DNA of 64,000 bases from Hyperoodon ampullatus (Eukaryota; Chordata; Mammalia; Artiodactyla; Ziphiidae): NCBI GenBank assembly GCA_949752795.1, contig OX457061.1:34228425-34292424 (forward strand), read 5' to 3'. Shown piece by piece: positions 24,716 to 37,155 of this stretch. The notes under the pieces are model-generated. The model had not been told where the DNA came from, ran no database searches, and was given only the letters and a program-made list of their open reading frames with translations. Made by a program: the position numbers and the translations under genes. Every line of letters starts with the position of its first letter. Positions within the stretch are counted from its first letter, which is position 1.

Positions 24716-25789
24716 AGTAAAAACACAATGCAAAAGTTCAACACAGGGAAAGAAAAGTTAGAAATAATCATTATAATGACAACTAATATTTATTGAGCAC
24801 TTTCTATGTGCCAAATGCATACATGCATTATGTCAAAACACTGCTATAAACACTAACAATATCCCCACTTTATAGATTAGAAAATTGAGGTTTAAAAAGG
24901 TTTAGTAGCTTGCCCAATATCACACTGCTAGCAAGTGGAAGAGTTGGGATTGACTCCAAAGCCACAGTTCTTTATCACTACTTTACATTATTCCCCTCAA
25001 ATGAATATTAAATGGTCCAAAGGAGAAAATGACTACTGTGAGCTGAGTGGGCTAGAAACATTCCAGGAGTGACTGAAGTCTTAAATTTGTATATGTTAAG
25101 AGAAAATAAGGCTTCCATATCCTACAACTCCAGGAGGCACCATTCTCATTATATTATCTGAGTGACCCTAAGAGGCAGTTCTCAAGAAGGGAAAGGGCAC
25201 TTCACATGAGAAGAGACAACAGGCGCAGCCCATGACACCAGACAGCATCCAAAAGACACCTGCATGGAGCTCCTAGGCTTACAGGGCTTGCAGGGGCAGC
25301 ACAGTCTACTGGAGCTGGGGTAGGTGTACACATCCTCTTCTCACCTTACACTGAGCACAGTGACATGTTACGAAGCCAAAAGGTGAGGACTCAGGCTGCC
25401 CTTTCTTTTAAAAACCCTTACTCTTGCTTTAATTAAGGGTTTGCTTAAGAAACAGTAACATGAAAAATATCTCTACGTTTTCTGTTGAATTGTCCATGGC
25501 ATTATGTAATAACGTCTCTTGTATAAGTGCCCACACAATTTAGTTCCAGGAAAAAAAGTCACTTTCCTCTTGACAAGCTGGTTTGTTTCCTTTCAACAAA
25601 CAATGAGAATTATATAACCCCTTCTTTCCCACATTTCTTGTCTTGCTTTCCAGGAAGTACAAAGATAAATTTCATGTTTAATTAGAGTAACAATGTTGGC
25701 CAAAGTTTCTAGTATATTTATTTTCATCTCCTATTTTAATGGGTTCATTAAACATATGTTTAATTGTAACTATTTTACATCTCTCTCTC

Positions 25790-25907
25790 TTTTTTTTTTG
25801 GCTACACCCTACGGCTTACAGGATCTTAGTTCCCCCACCAGGGATTGCACCCGGGCCACAGAAGTGAAAGCACCGAGTCCTAACCACTGGACCGCCAGGG
25901 AATTCCC
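25790..25907 (-). mobile_element. Older CHR-type SINE fragment
   Basis: Reverse copy ending in ccgccagggaattcccttaa. About 118 bp; the 3' half of the element is missing. Confidence 0.75.
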
Positions 25908-26149
25908 TTAAATCTCTTTTAATATGTAGGCAAAACATAAATTATGAGTAGAATAAGGCCATTCCCCTTCCCTACATAAAAACTATTCTATATCTTAGTG
26001 ATGGCTAGAAACCCAAGAGTCAACTCAGAATCCTCCCTTTGTTTTAGTCAATAACCAAGTTCTATCATTTAATCACCTTAGTGAATATTTAGTGTACTCT
26101 TTCTGGTTTTTATATCCCTAACACACTGTCTTGGTTTAGCCTGGTTTAC

Positions 26150-27440
26150 TGGAAAAGCTTCCACATTAATCTCTCTGCCTTTAGTCTCAACTCTCTCTCA
26201 ATCAACCCTCATTTGTTCATTTCCTCCGCACTACCAGAAAGATTTCTAACACAAAATTATTGTCTTTCAGCTGGCCCCAAATTCCTCAATCTATCAAGTA
26301 TAGAATAGTACCTGAAGTCATTCATATAACATTAGGGCCATGTATTGCCTGGTTGGCCCCTCCACATTACTTGGCCTTATCTCACCTACTCCCTTCCCCC
26401 CATGATGACCCTCCAAACATACCTGCTCCTCTCTCAGGGTTGCCCATCTCAATTAAGAGCACCACCATCTACCCATCAAACCTTGGAGTTATCCATGACT
26501 CTTCTTCCCATCACATCCTACATCCAAACTATCAACAAATCCTACCAGCTCCACCTTCTCAATATAACCAAATGCAACTCCTTTTCACCACCTCAAGTGC
26601 TATCACTGGGTCTAAGTCACCATCGTCTATCACCTGAACCACTACAACAGCCTCCTAACTGGTCTCTGATTTCACCCCCATACCCTCTAAAATCTGTTCT
26701 CTCTACAGCAGCCACCAGGGATGCTTTTAAAATATATTGTGAGATTATGTCACCATCCTGCACAAAACCTTCCACTAGCCCCACTGTGACACTTAGAACA
26801 TGGCCCAAAGTTCCTATCTTTGCCTAGAAAGCCATACCTGTTCTTGTTCTTCTCCTTGCCCGGAATGTCCTTCCCCCAGATATTCATATAGTTGGGGTCC
26901 TCACTTCATTGCAGTCTCTGCTTCAGTGTTACTTCCTTAGAGAGATTTCCTGACTCCACCCCCCAATTTCAGTAGTTCTCAACTGGGGGGGCCATTTTGA
27001 TCCCTCAGAGGACATTTGGCAATGTCGAGACATTTTTTGGCTGTCACAATGGGGGAAGAAGGGATTTATAGGCATCTGATAGGTAGAAGTTAGGGATTCT
27101 ACAATGCAAGGGGCAGCCCGCACCCCCAGCAAAGACTTATCAAGCCAAAATGTCAACGGCATCAAAGTTGAGAAACCCTGCCCTCCCTAAAATATACCTC
27201 CTTTGGTCTCCTAACCCTTATTCTGCTTTACTATTTTCTCCATGATAACTGTCACCACCTGTCCTTATGCACATATCTATTTATTCATTTGTTTATGGTC
27301 TCCCTCACTAGAATGCAAGCTCCACGAGGGCAGACTTTATACTGATTTCTACGTGGCTATATCCCTCTGGTCTAGAAGAATGCCTGGCATATGGCCAGCA
27401 CTCAGTAAGATATTTTAAAGAATAGGTGGATAAATGACAC
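26150..27440 (+). mobile_element. L2 LINE, long copy interrupted by MER20
   Basis: Contains L2 landmarks in order: ttggagttatccatgactct, aacagcctcctaactggtct, aaaatctgttctctctacag, cccggaatgtccttccccca, then ctcactagaatgcaagctcc and a cactcagtaagat tail. MER20 sits at 26971-27180. Confidence 0.75.
26971..27180 (+). mobile_element. MER20 DNA transposon (hAT type), nearly complete
   Basis: Terminal inverted repeats agtagttctcaact and agttgagaaaccctg frame about 210 bp with the typical gaggacatttggcaatgtcg core. Non-autonomous. Confidence 0.85.
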
Positions 27441-27912
27441 TTAAACAAAGCTGAATTATCTGTATCCGTCAAAACTCCCCAGGTTCTCTCAAACTTCTAT
27501 GCCACCAGTTATAGACTTGTGAGACATCAGGAAATCTGAAGTCAGATTTTGTCTGCTGTAGAGACAGGAACAGGCTTAGTTTTATTTCCATTTCCTACAT
27601 GATGGCAAATAGGCTAACATGCTCCTTGACAGTAGAGTCCATGCCTCACATTCCTTCTATACCTCTTGCATTCAATGGCTGATGGCCAGGATGGTGGGCT
27701 TCTACCCTGCCCAGTGAAAGAATTCAATGTTTCAGATTTAGGACTTAATCCAAGAGAAATTCAATATTCCTGGACACTAATCTAGGGCCTTAATGACCTA
27801 GGCATCAGTAATAAAAGGGCTAAAACACAGTACACATCTTTACTCAAAATAAGACAATAATTTGTCATGATATCCAAAGCAATAAAATTGGTATAAATAG
27901 GCTTTAACATAC

Positions 27913-28102
27913 CTGCTTGTTTAGCTTCAATACAGGCAATATTTATTTCTTCTTTCAAGTCCCAGTTTTCATTGGCTATAGCATCCCCTACTTTAACAAA
28001 TCTTCCAACTGCCAAGTTTACAGCTTGTCCTACACGCTGAATTGCTTGCAGAGTTTTATCAGACTTTTTGGTATTATCCTTATGATTAATAAGCGTGGTG
28101 AT
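27913..28102 (-). CDS. CTNNAL1: CTNNAL1 exon 2
   Basis: It encodes residues 48-110 plus the first base of codon 111, starting ITTLINHKDNTKKSDKTLQA and ending INIACIEAKQAG. Acceptor tttttag|ATC; donor gcag|gtatgt. The segment is amphipathic helix of the vinculin/alpha-catenin N-terminal region. It is separated from exon 1 by a 17.3-kb intron, the largest in the gene here. The exon enters in phase 0 and leaves in phase 1, so skipping it alone would shift the frame. Confidence 0.95.
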
Positions 28103-28969
28103 CTAAAAATAAAAGATAAAAGCAACCTGCTTAAATATTATCGCAATACTTTTTTTTAAAGCTGTATCACAATGGCCAAGAAAATTAAGCCCAGCATACT
28201 ACACTAGCCTAATACACTAAATTAACTGATAGTTTTAATGCTTCAACCCAGACAACGAGCGAATCATCTTGCATCCCTCCTGAGGACAACATTTCCATTA
28301 ATAACAATTCTAAGTTTACCTGAGGGCAGTTATCCAGGGCACACAGTTCTATAAGCCCTCCAGATATTTCAACAAATCTTAAAGACAGGAGAAAAGTAGG
28401 AGAAGGTGGATCATTACATTCAAAGAATCCACATAAAACCAAAGCACTTCAGGTCTAGATGCCTCTACAGTGACTTGAGCTGCTGTGAGAGTAAAGACAG
28501 CATCTTCTTCACCATGCATTCCACTCCACTGCCTAGCACAGTGTGTAGGTTGTACAAAATGGTACATGAACCATACTTGTTTACACTTAGAAGGACCACT
28601 ATAATCTATGTTTTATACTTCTCTCCGTTTTGTTGCAGACTCAAAGTAAACGAAATACCAAGAGCTTTAACACTTGATTCCAGGCCTGAAATAAAATATA
28701 AAAGGTGACAAGTTAAGCTGGTTGAAACAAATACAAATCTTCAAAATGTCCTAGAAAATTAGTACCTGAACTATAGTGACATATAAAAATATTTAAAGAA
28801 TGTTAACATGAAAAATATAAATCCCAAATGGTACATGTTCATCGTGTATAACTTTGAAATGATTTATATAAATATATTAACAAAGACCAGAATAGTGAAT
28901 TAAGAGAAGAGGAAGGGACTTGCCCTTTGAGCAGCAACTATGTGCCAAGCACTTTATGTGTTATGGTAT

Positions 28970-29070
28970 TAATAATTTAGAGTCAGGAAGGCCTGGGTTT
29001 GAGCCTTGGCTCTGCCATTAGTAACTAAATGACCTAGGGAAATGTACTTAATCTCTCTAAATTTCCTCAT
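28970..29070 (+). mobile_element. MIR SINE fragment
   Basis: gagtcaggaaggcctgggtt followed by cttaatctctctaaatttcc. Confidence 0.65.
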
Positions 29071-29189
29071 CTATAATATTATCTTCCAAAATTTGAAAAT
29101 TTCCTAGAATACAGGTCCTGAGGCTGCATCACTGAACAAGACTAACACAATCCTGCCCTTATTCTGTTTACAGTCTATCAAAATAACAA

Positions 29190-29425
29190 TAATCCAATGT
29201 ACAAAATATATTTGTTGCACACCTATCATATGTCAAATAAAATTCTAGGCAATGATGAAACAGCAATGAACAAGAAAGAAAAGGCCCATACTCTCATGGA
29301 GCTTACATTCTAGTGGAGTGAGGGGAGACACAATAATCACACACATAGGTTAAAAAAAAAAATTAATGTAAATGCTATGCAAAATATTAAAATAGGATAA
29401 TGTGATAGAAAGTATCTGTGTAGCT
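29190..29425 (-). mobile_element. L2 LINE fragment
   Basis: Reverse L2 with atgaaacagcaatgaacaag and tcatggagcttacattctag. It directly abuts the L1 at 29459. Confidence 0.65.
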
Positions 29426-29458
29426 ACCTGAGATTAGTTGATCTTCCTTCTATGAAGG

Positions 29459-31341
29459 AAGTGGGATTGCTGGATCATATCGTAGTTCTATTTTTTAAAC
29501 TTTTTGAGGAATCTTCATACTCTTTTCCATAGTGGCTGCACCAACTTACATTCCCACAAACAGTGCACAAGCATTCCCTTTTCTCCACATCCCCACCATC
29601 ACTTATCTCATCTTTCTGATGACAGTCAATTTTAACAGATGTGAGGTAATATCTCATTGTAGTTTTGACTTGAATTTCCCTGGTGATTGGTGATTTTAAG
29701 CATTTTTTCATGTACCTGTTGGCCATCTGTATGTCTTTTTTTTTTTTTTTTGCGGTACGCGGGCCCCTCACTGTTGTGGCCCCTCCCACTGCGGAGCACA
29801 GGCTCCGGACGTGCAGGGTTAGCGGCCATGGCTCATGGGCCCAGCCGCTCCGCGGCATGTGGGATCCTCCTGGACTGGGGCACAAACCCACATCCCTGCA
29901 TCAGCAGGCAGACTCTCAACCACTGCACCACCAGGGAAGCCCTCCCTATGTTTTTGTCTAGGAGTTTTATGGCTTCGGGTCTTACACTTAAGTCTTTAAT
30001 CCATTTCAAGTTAATTTTTGTGAGTGGTATAAGATAAGGGTCCCATTTCATTCTTTTACATGTGATTATCCAGTTTTCCCAAATCATTTATTGAAGAAGC
30101 TATCCTTTACCCATTGAGTATTCTTGGCTCCTTTGTCAAATATTAGTTTACTATGTATGCACGGGCTCTGGATTTTGTTCCAGTGGACCATGTGTCTATT
30201 TTAATGCCAGCCCCATACTGTTTAATTACTATAGCTTTGTAGTATAGTTTGAAATCAGGAAGTGTGATACCTCCAGCTTTTTTCCTGTTTCTCAGGATGC
30301 CTTGGCTAGTTGGGGTCTTGGTGCTTCCATACAAATTTCAGGATTGTTTTTCTATTCTGTTAAAAATGCCATTGGAATTTTGATAGGAATTGCACTGAAG
30401 CTATAGATAGCTTTGGGTAGTATGGACATTTTAATACTAATTCTCCTGACCTATGAACATGGATTATCTTTCCATTTACTTGTGTCTTCAATTTCTTTCA
30501 TCAAAGGTTTAGAGTGTTCAGTGTACTGATCTTTCACCTCCTTGGTTAAATTTATTCTTAAGTATTTTATCATTTTTGATGCTACTTTTATTTTATTTTA
30601 TTTTATTTCTTTTTCAGATATTTTGTTTTTAGTGTATAGAAACACAACACCAATTTCTGCATGTTGATTTTTTTATCCTTCAACTTTAGGAATTTGTTTA
30701 TTAGTTCTAACAGTTTTTTGGTGGAGTCTTTAGGATTTCCTTATATATAAGATCATGTTATCTGAAAATGGAGATAATTTTACTTCTTCCTTTCTGACTT
30801 TGATGCCTTTTATGCCTTTTTGTTGCCTGACTGCTCTGGCTAACACTTCCAGTACTATATTGAATAGGAGTGGTGAGAATGGACACCCTTGTCTTGTTCC
30901 TGACATTAGAGAAAAAGCTTTCAACATTTCACTGTTGAGAATGATGTTAGCTGTGAGCTTATAATATATGGCCTTTATTATGTTGAGGTACATTCTTTAT
31001 ATACTCAATCATGAAAGAATATTAAATTTTGTCAGATGTTTTTTCTGCACCTATTGCGATTATATAATTTTTCCTTCATTTTATTAATGTGGTGTAGCAC
31101 ATTTATTGATTTGCGTATATTGAACCATCCTTGCAACCCAGGGATAAATCCCACTTGATCATGGTGTATGATCCATTTAATGTGCTACTGAATTCAGTTT
31201 GCTAGTATTTTGTTAATAATTTTTGCATCTGTATTCATCAGGGATATTGGCCTATAGTCTTTTGCTGTTGTTGTTTTGGTTTGGTTTGGCTTTTTTCCTT
31301 ATAGTGTCCTTATCTGGCTTTGGTATCAGGATAACGCTGGC
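29459..31341 (-). mobile_element. L1 LINE fragment (ORF2 RT to C-terminal region)
   Basis: Reverse-orientation internal L1 fragment encoding the reverse-transcriptase middle ([20 protein letters not shown]) through to near the ORF2 end. Both ends are truncated. The usual FADD active-site box reads FSDN, and stops interrupt the frame, so it is inactive. A SINE at 29735-29942 marks an internal gap of about 300 bp. Confidence 0.9.
29735..29942 (-). mobile_element. CHR-type SINE inside L1
   Basis: Full-length reverse copy nested in the L1 at 29459-31341. No clear target-site duplication is visible, and about 300 bp of the host L1 is missing at the junction. Confidence 0.88.
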
Positions 31342-32398
31342 AGAGACCACACTTTTAAGTACTACATTATAATGCCCCACAAAATCCCAATGAAATAGGT
31401 ACTAATGTCATCCCCATTTCACAAATGAGAAAACTAGACAGCATGGAGAGTAAGGAAATTAGACATCAAGAAGAGTAGGAGATTTAAGATTTAAATCCAG
31501 ATACTCTGACTCAAGAGCCTAGCCTCTTCACCACTTAGCCAACCTGACTTCCCTGCCTCTGACTTCTCAACTGACAAGAGGATTAAAGAAAACAATGCAG
31601 TATCATGTTTAACATAGTACCCAGTTTAAGTACTCAGAGGCATATTATCATTAGCTCTCTTATTTAATCCTTACATACTATTCAAGATAAGAAAACTGAG
31701 GCTGAGTGAAATTAAGTACTTGGCTTACACAGCTAAGAAGCGGCTTAGCTTAGAATTTGAACCCAGGTTTATCTGACACCAAAGTCCACCCCATACTCTT
31801 TCCTTTAGTGAAGCTTTTCAATCTTCCTGGGTTTTCTGAGTGTTTTTGGTTTTGGAGGGAAAAATACTTTCTTCAAAATAAAATATTACCTAAAATTACT
31901 AGGCAGTCCATCAAAGAAGTGTTTCTATGGTTGAATTTTGAGGATAACTATGGGTTATGGGAAGCAGGGAAACAAATATGAATACTATGAGCACCAGCTT
32001 AGTCCTTCTCCACACCTGATACATCCTAGGGAACTCTTAGTATCACCTGGAGAACAGAGTACTTGACCACCACTGACTGTTCCAACAACCATGTTGGAAG
32101 AGACTCTGGAGAAAAGAAGTTTAAGTTGTTTTTATTAAATCCTTTATAAAGTTTAGACTTTTCAATTGTAAAGAAAAGATCCTGCAGTTAGGCTAAAATA
32201 CCAACTATTGTTCAGTTCTGAAACACACATTTTGCTTTCACTACAAGCATCCTCCCCAGTGCATAATTAGGTGTGGCTATCTTCCTTTTACTCAAAGCAC
32301 TCTGCAAAATATTCAGTCTAAATAGAGGTATGCATTTCAAATTGAATTTGGAGGAGCCAAGTCAATTTATAAAATTTCTTATTAAAAGGTCTACATAT

Positions 32399-32745
32399 GG
32401 GACTTCCCTGGTGGCACAGTGGCTAGGAATCCACCTGACAATGCAGGGGACACAGGTTCAAGCCCTGGTCCAGGAAGATCCCATATGCCATGGAGCAACT
32501 AACCCTGTGCGCCACAACAACTGAGCCTACGCTCTAGAGCCTACAAGCCACAACTACTGAGCCCACGTGCCACAACTACTGAAGCCCGTGCACCTAGAGC
32601 CCGTGCTCTGCAACAAGAGAAGCCACCACAATGAAAAGCTCGCGTGCCACAACGAAGAGTAGCCCCTGCTCACCGCAGCTAGAGAAAGCCCGCATGCAGC
32701 AATGAAGACCCAACACAGCCAAAAATAAATAAATAAATTTATACA
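32399..32745 (+). mobile_element. Long CHR-type SINE, full length
   Basis: From gggacttccctggtggcac to ccaacacagccaaaaataaa and the A-rich tail. Flanked by the imperfect duplication aaaggtctacatatg / aagggtctatatatg. A clear example of the long form. Confidence 0.85.
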
Positions 32746-34035
32746 AAAAAAAAAGGGTCTATATATGTCCTAAAATTATTTTCAAATTTTTTAAAAGGGA
32801 GATCCAAAAAATTATACATGTTGATTGTTTTTAAAAACGGGAAGGGGTAATATAGGAAAGCCCAAAGAAATAAAAGTCACCCATAATCCCACTACCTTGT
32901 GAGCAACTTGGCATAATCCTTTTCAGTCTTGCTTTCTACACAGACATACTTCAACACAGTTTAACAAAAGTGAGACCAAACTTCAATTTCCTTATCAAGC
33001 AAAAAATAAAACTAGTCAACATTTAACGTTAAGCACAACAGCAAACGCTATCTGATGTGCTTTCCATGTACTGATTCAATCAATGCTTACATCTCTGTGA
33101 GGTAGATACTGTTACTACCCTCATCTTACAGATTAAGAACCTGAAATTTGAAAAGGTTACGAATTTGCCCAAGGTCACAAAGGCAGTAAGTTGCCTCTCA
33201 GTCACTACACAGCCTCTTTCCTCCCAGGATTATGTTAAGAATCAGAGGAGGCGTGGCAAGTCCCACGGCTGAGTGCTCCCAGAGCTGGGGACTGCTCCCC
33301 ACATACGCCTGAAGGAGCTGCAGGGGCTGTGGGCACAGGCAGAGAAGCTTGCAGGATCTTGCTTCCCAGGCCGGAGGTTGGGCCCGAGCTCCTATGGTGG
33401 GGGCTCCAAGTCTAAACCGCTGGACTAACAGAGAACCTCAGAGCCCAGGGAATGTCAATCGGAGTGAGGCCTCCCAGAGGTCCTCATCTCAGCACCAAGA
33501 TGGAGCTCTATCTAACTGCCTGCAAACTCCAGTGCTGGATTTCTCAGGCCAAACAACTAGTAAGACAGGAACACAGCACCAACCATCAAAAAAAAAAAAA
33601 AAAAAAAGAAACGACAAAAATATGTTACAGACAAAGGAGCAAGGTAAAAACCTACAAGACCAAATAAATGAAGACGAAATAGGGAACCTACCTGAAAAAG
33701 AATTCAGAGTAATGATGGTAAAGATGATCCAAAATCTTGAAAACAGAATAGAGAAAATACAAGAAACATTTAACAAGTATCTAAAAGAACTAAACAGCAA
33801 ACAATGATGAACAACACAATTACTGAAATTACAAATATTCTAGAAGGAATAAATAGCAGAATAACTAGGGCAGAAGAACAGATTAGTGAGCTGGAAGATG
33901 AAATGGTGGAAATAACTGCCAGGGAGTAGAATAAAGAAAAAAGAATGAAAAGAATTGAGGACAGTCTCAGAGACATCTGAGACAACATTAAATGTACCAA
34001 CATTAGAATTATAGGGGTCCCAGAAGAAGAAGAGA

Positions 34036-34237
34036 CGGCTTCCTGGTGGCACAGTGGTTGAGAGTCCGCCTGCCGATGCAGGGGACACGGGTTTGTGCCC
34101 CGGTCCGGGAAGATCCCACATGCTGCGGAGCGGCTAGGCCCGTGAGCCACGGCCACTGAGCCTGCACGTCCAGAGCCTGTGCTCCGAAACGGGAGAGGCC
34201 ACAACAGTGAGAGGCCCACGTACGGCAAAAAAAAAAA
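34036..34237 (+). mobile_element. CHR-type SINE inside L1
   Basis: Nested in the L1 ORF1 region. The 5' end is slightly short (ggcttcctggtggcac). Flanking agaagaag-rich sequence may be the duplication. Confidence 0.85.
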
Positions 34238-36019
34238 GAAGAGGAAAAAAAAAGGGTCTGAAAAAATATCTGAAGAGATTATAGTCAAAAACTTCCCTAA
34301 CATGGGAAAGGAAATAGTCAATCAAGTCCAGGAAGCACAGAGAGTCCAATACAGGATAAATACATGGAGAAACACACCAAGACACATATTAATCAAACTA
34401 TCAAAAATTAAATACAAAGAAAAAATATCAAAAGCAGCAAGGGAAAAGCAACAAATAACATACAAGGGAATCCCCATAAGGTTATCAGCTAATTTTTCAG
34501 CATAAACTCTGTAAACCAGAAGGGATGGCAGGACATATTTAAAGTGATGAAAGGGAAAAACGTACAACCAAGATTACTCTACCCAGCAAGGATCTCATTC
34601 AGATTCGATGGAGAAATTAAAACCTTTACAGATGAGCAAAAGTTAAGAGAATTCAGCAACACCAAACCAGCTTTAAAACAAATGCTAAAGGAACTTCTCT
34701 AGGCAGGAAACACAAGAGAAGGAAAAGACGTACAAAAACAAACCCGAAACAATTAAGAAAATGGTAACAGAAACATACATATCGATAATTACCTTAAATG
34801 TAAGTGGATTAAATGCTCCAACCAAAAGACCTAGACTGGCTGAATGGATACAAAAGCAAGACCCATACATATGCTGTTTACAAGAGACCCACTTCAGACC
34901 TAGGGACACATACAGACTGAAAGTGAGGGGACGGAAAAAGATATTCCATGCAAATGGAAACCAAAAGAAAGCTGGAATAGCAATTCTCATATCAGACAAA
35001 ATAGACTTTAAAATAAAGACTATTACAAGACACAAAGAAGGACACTACATAATGATCAAGGGATCAATCCAAGAAGAAGATAAAACAATTGTAAATATTT
35101 ATGCACCCAACATAGGAGTACCTCAATACATAAGGCAAATGCTAACAGCCATAAAAGGGGAAATCGACAGTAACACAACAAAAGTAGGGGACTTTAACAC
35201 CCCACTTTCACCAATGGCCAGATCATACAAAATGAAAATAAATAAGGAAACACAAGCTTAAATGACACATTAAACAAGATGGACTTAATTGATATTTATA
35301 GGACATTCCAACCAAAAGAAACAGAATATACTTTCTTCTGAAGTGTTCATGGAACATTCTCCAGGATAGACCATATCTTGGGTCACAAATCAAGCCTTGG
35401 TAAATTTAAGAAAACTGAAATTGTATCAAGTGTCTTTTCCGACCACAATGCTATGAGACTAGGTATCAATTACAGGAAAAAATTGGTAGAAAATACAAAT
35501 ACATGAAGGCTAAACAATAGGCTACTAAATAACCAAGAGATCACTGAAGAAATCAAAGAGGAAATCAAAAAATACCTAGAAACAAATGACAATGAAAACA
35601 CGACGACCCAAAACCTATGGGATGCAGCAAAAGCAGTTCTAAGCGGGAAGTACAATCCTACCTCAAGAAACAAGAAACATCTCAAATAAACAACCTAATC
35701 TTATACCTAAAGCATTCGAGAAAGAAGAAGAAAAAAACCAAAGTTAGCAGAAGGAAAGGAATCATAAAGATCAGATCAGAAATAAGTGAAAAAGAAATGA
35801 AAATAACAATAGCAAAGATCAATAAAACTAAAAGCTGGTTCTTTGAGAAGATAAACAAGATTGATAAACCATTAGCCAGACTAATCAAGAAAAAAAGGGA
35901 GAAGAACCAAATCAACAGAATTAGAAATGAGAAAGAAGTAACAACTGACACTACAGAAATACAAAGGATCATGAGAGATTACTACAAGCAACTCTTTGCC
36001 AATAAAATTGACAACCTGG

Positions 36020-36236
36020 GGCTTCCCTGGTGGCGCAGTGGTTGAGAGTCCGCCTGCCGATGCAGGGGACACGGGTTCATGCCCCGGTCCGGGAAGATCC
36101 CACATGCCGCGGAGCGGCTGGGCCCGTGAGCCATGGCCGCTGAGGCTGCGCGTCCGGAGCCTGTGCTCCGCAACAGGAGAGGCCACAGCAGTGAGAGGCC
36201 CGCATACCGCAAAAAAAAAAAAAAAAAAAAAAAAAA
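36020..36236 (+). mobile_element. CHR-type SINE inside L1
   Basis: Near-consensus full-length copy with the exact duplication tgacaacctgg at 36009-36019 and 36237-36247, inserted in L1 ORF2. Confidence 0.92.
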
Positions 36237-36369
36237 TGACAACCTGGAAGAAATGGACAAATTCTTAGAAAAACACAACCTTCCGAGACTGAACCAGGAA
36301 GAAATAGAAAATATAAACAGACCAATCACAAGCACGGAAATTGAAACTGTGATTAAAAATCTTCCAACA

Positions 36370-36580
36370 GGGCCTCCCTGGTGGCGCGGTGGTTGAGAGT
36401 CCGCCTGCCGATGCACGGGATACGGGTTCGTGCCCCGGTCCGGGAGGATCCCATATGCCGTGGAGCGGCTGGGCCCGTGGGCCATGGCCGCTGAGCCTGC
36501 GCATCCGGAGCCTGTGCTCCACGGCAGGAGGGGCCACAACAGTGAGAGGCCCGCGTACCGCAAAAAAAAAAAAAAAAAAA
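36370..36580 (+). mobile_element. CHR-type SINE inside L1
   Basis: Full-length copy with the duplication aaaaatcttccaaca on both sides (36355-36369 and 36577-36591), inserted in L1 ORF2 only 120 bp beyond the previous insertion site. Confidence 0.92.
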
Positions 36581-36938
36581 ATCTTCCAACAAACAAAAGC
36601 CCAAGAGGAGATGGCTTCACAGGCAAATTCTATCAAATATTTACAGAAGAGCTAACACTTATCCTTCTCAAGCTCTTCCAAAATATAGCAGAGGGAGATG
36701 GAGAAAACTATAAGACATTGATGAAAGAAATTAAAGATGATACAAACAGATGGAGACATATACCATGTTCTTGGATTGGAAGAATCAACATTGTGAAAAT
36801 GACTATATTACCCAAAGCAATCTACAGATTCAATGCAATCACCATCAAACTACCAACGGCATTTTTCACAGAACTAGAACAAAAAATTGCACAATTTGTA
36901 TGGAAACACAAAAGACCCCAAATAGCCAAAGCAATCTT

Positions 36939-37155
36939 TTTTTTTTTTTTTTTTTTTTTTTTGCAGTATGCGGGCCTCTCACTGTTGTGGCCTCTCCTGT
37001 TGTGGAGCACAGGCTCCGGACGCGCAGGCTCAACGGCCATGGCTCATGGGTCCAGCCACTACGCGGCATGTGGGATCTTCTTGGACCGGGGCACAAACCC
37101 ATGTCCCCTGCATCGGCAGGCGGACTCTCAACCACTGCGCCACCAGGGAAGTCCC
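36939..37155 (-). mobile_element. CHR-type SINE inside L1
   Basis: Reverse full-length copy with the exact duplication gccaaagcaatctt at 36925-36938 and 37156-37169. Fourth SINE in the same L1. Confidence 0.92.

Larger units (their letters stand above)
21594..27912 (-). other. CTNNAL1 intron 2
   Basis: 6.3-kb intron. In order: SINE 21676-21882 (minus), SINE 22395-22613 (plus), possible degraded L2 at about 22900-23200, MLT1 LTR 23345-23882, L1 3' end 24415-24715, MIR/L2-like 24775-24980, older SINE 25790-25907 (minus), and L2 26150-27440 split by MER20. Positions 24980-25780 and 27445-27912 show nothing named. Confidence 0.8.

Noticed and set aside
26345..26827. 160-codon plus-strand open frame
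   Set aside because: Lies inside an L2 element without a matching protein family; the L2 copy is fossil.
33349..33807. 152-codon open frame as a host coiled-coil protein
   Set aside because: It is part of L1: 5' UTR plus a truncated ORF1, with target duplications around the whole element.
36020..36236. tRNA-like promoter boxes (ggttcatgcc) as a tRNA gene
   Set aside because: The sequence lacks a cloverleaf with paired acceptor stem and is followed by the SINE body and A tail; it is the tRNA-derived SINE head.
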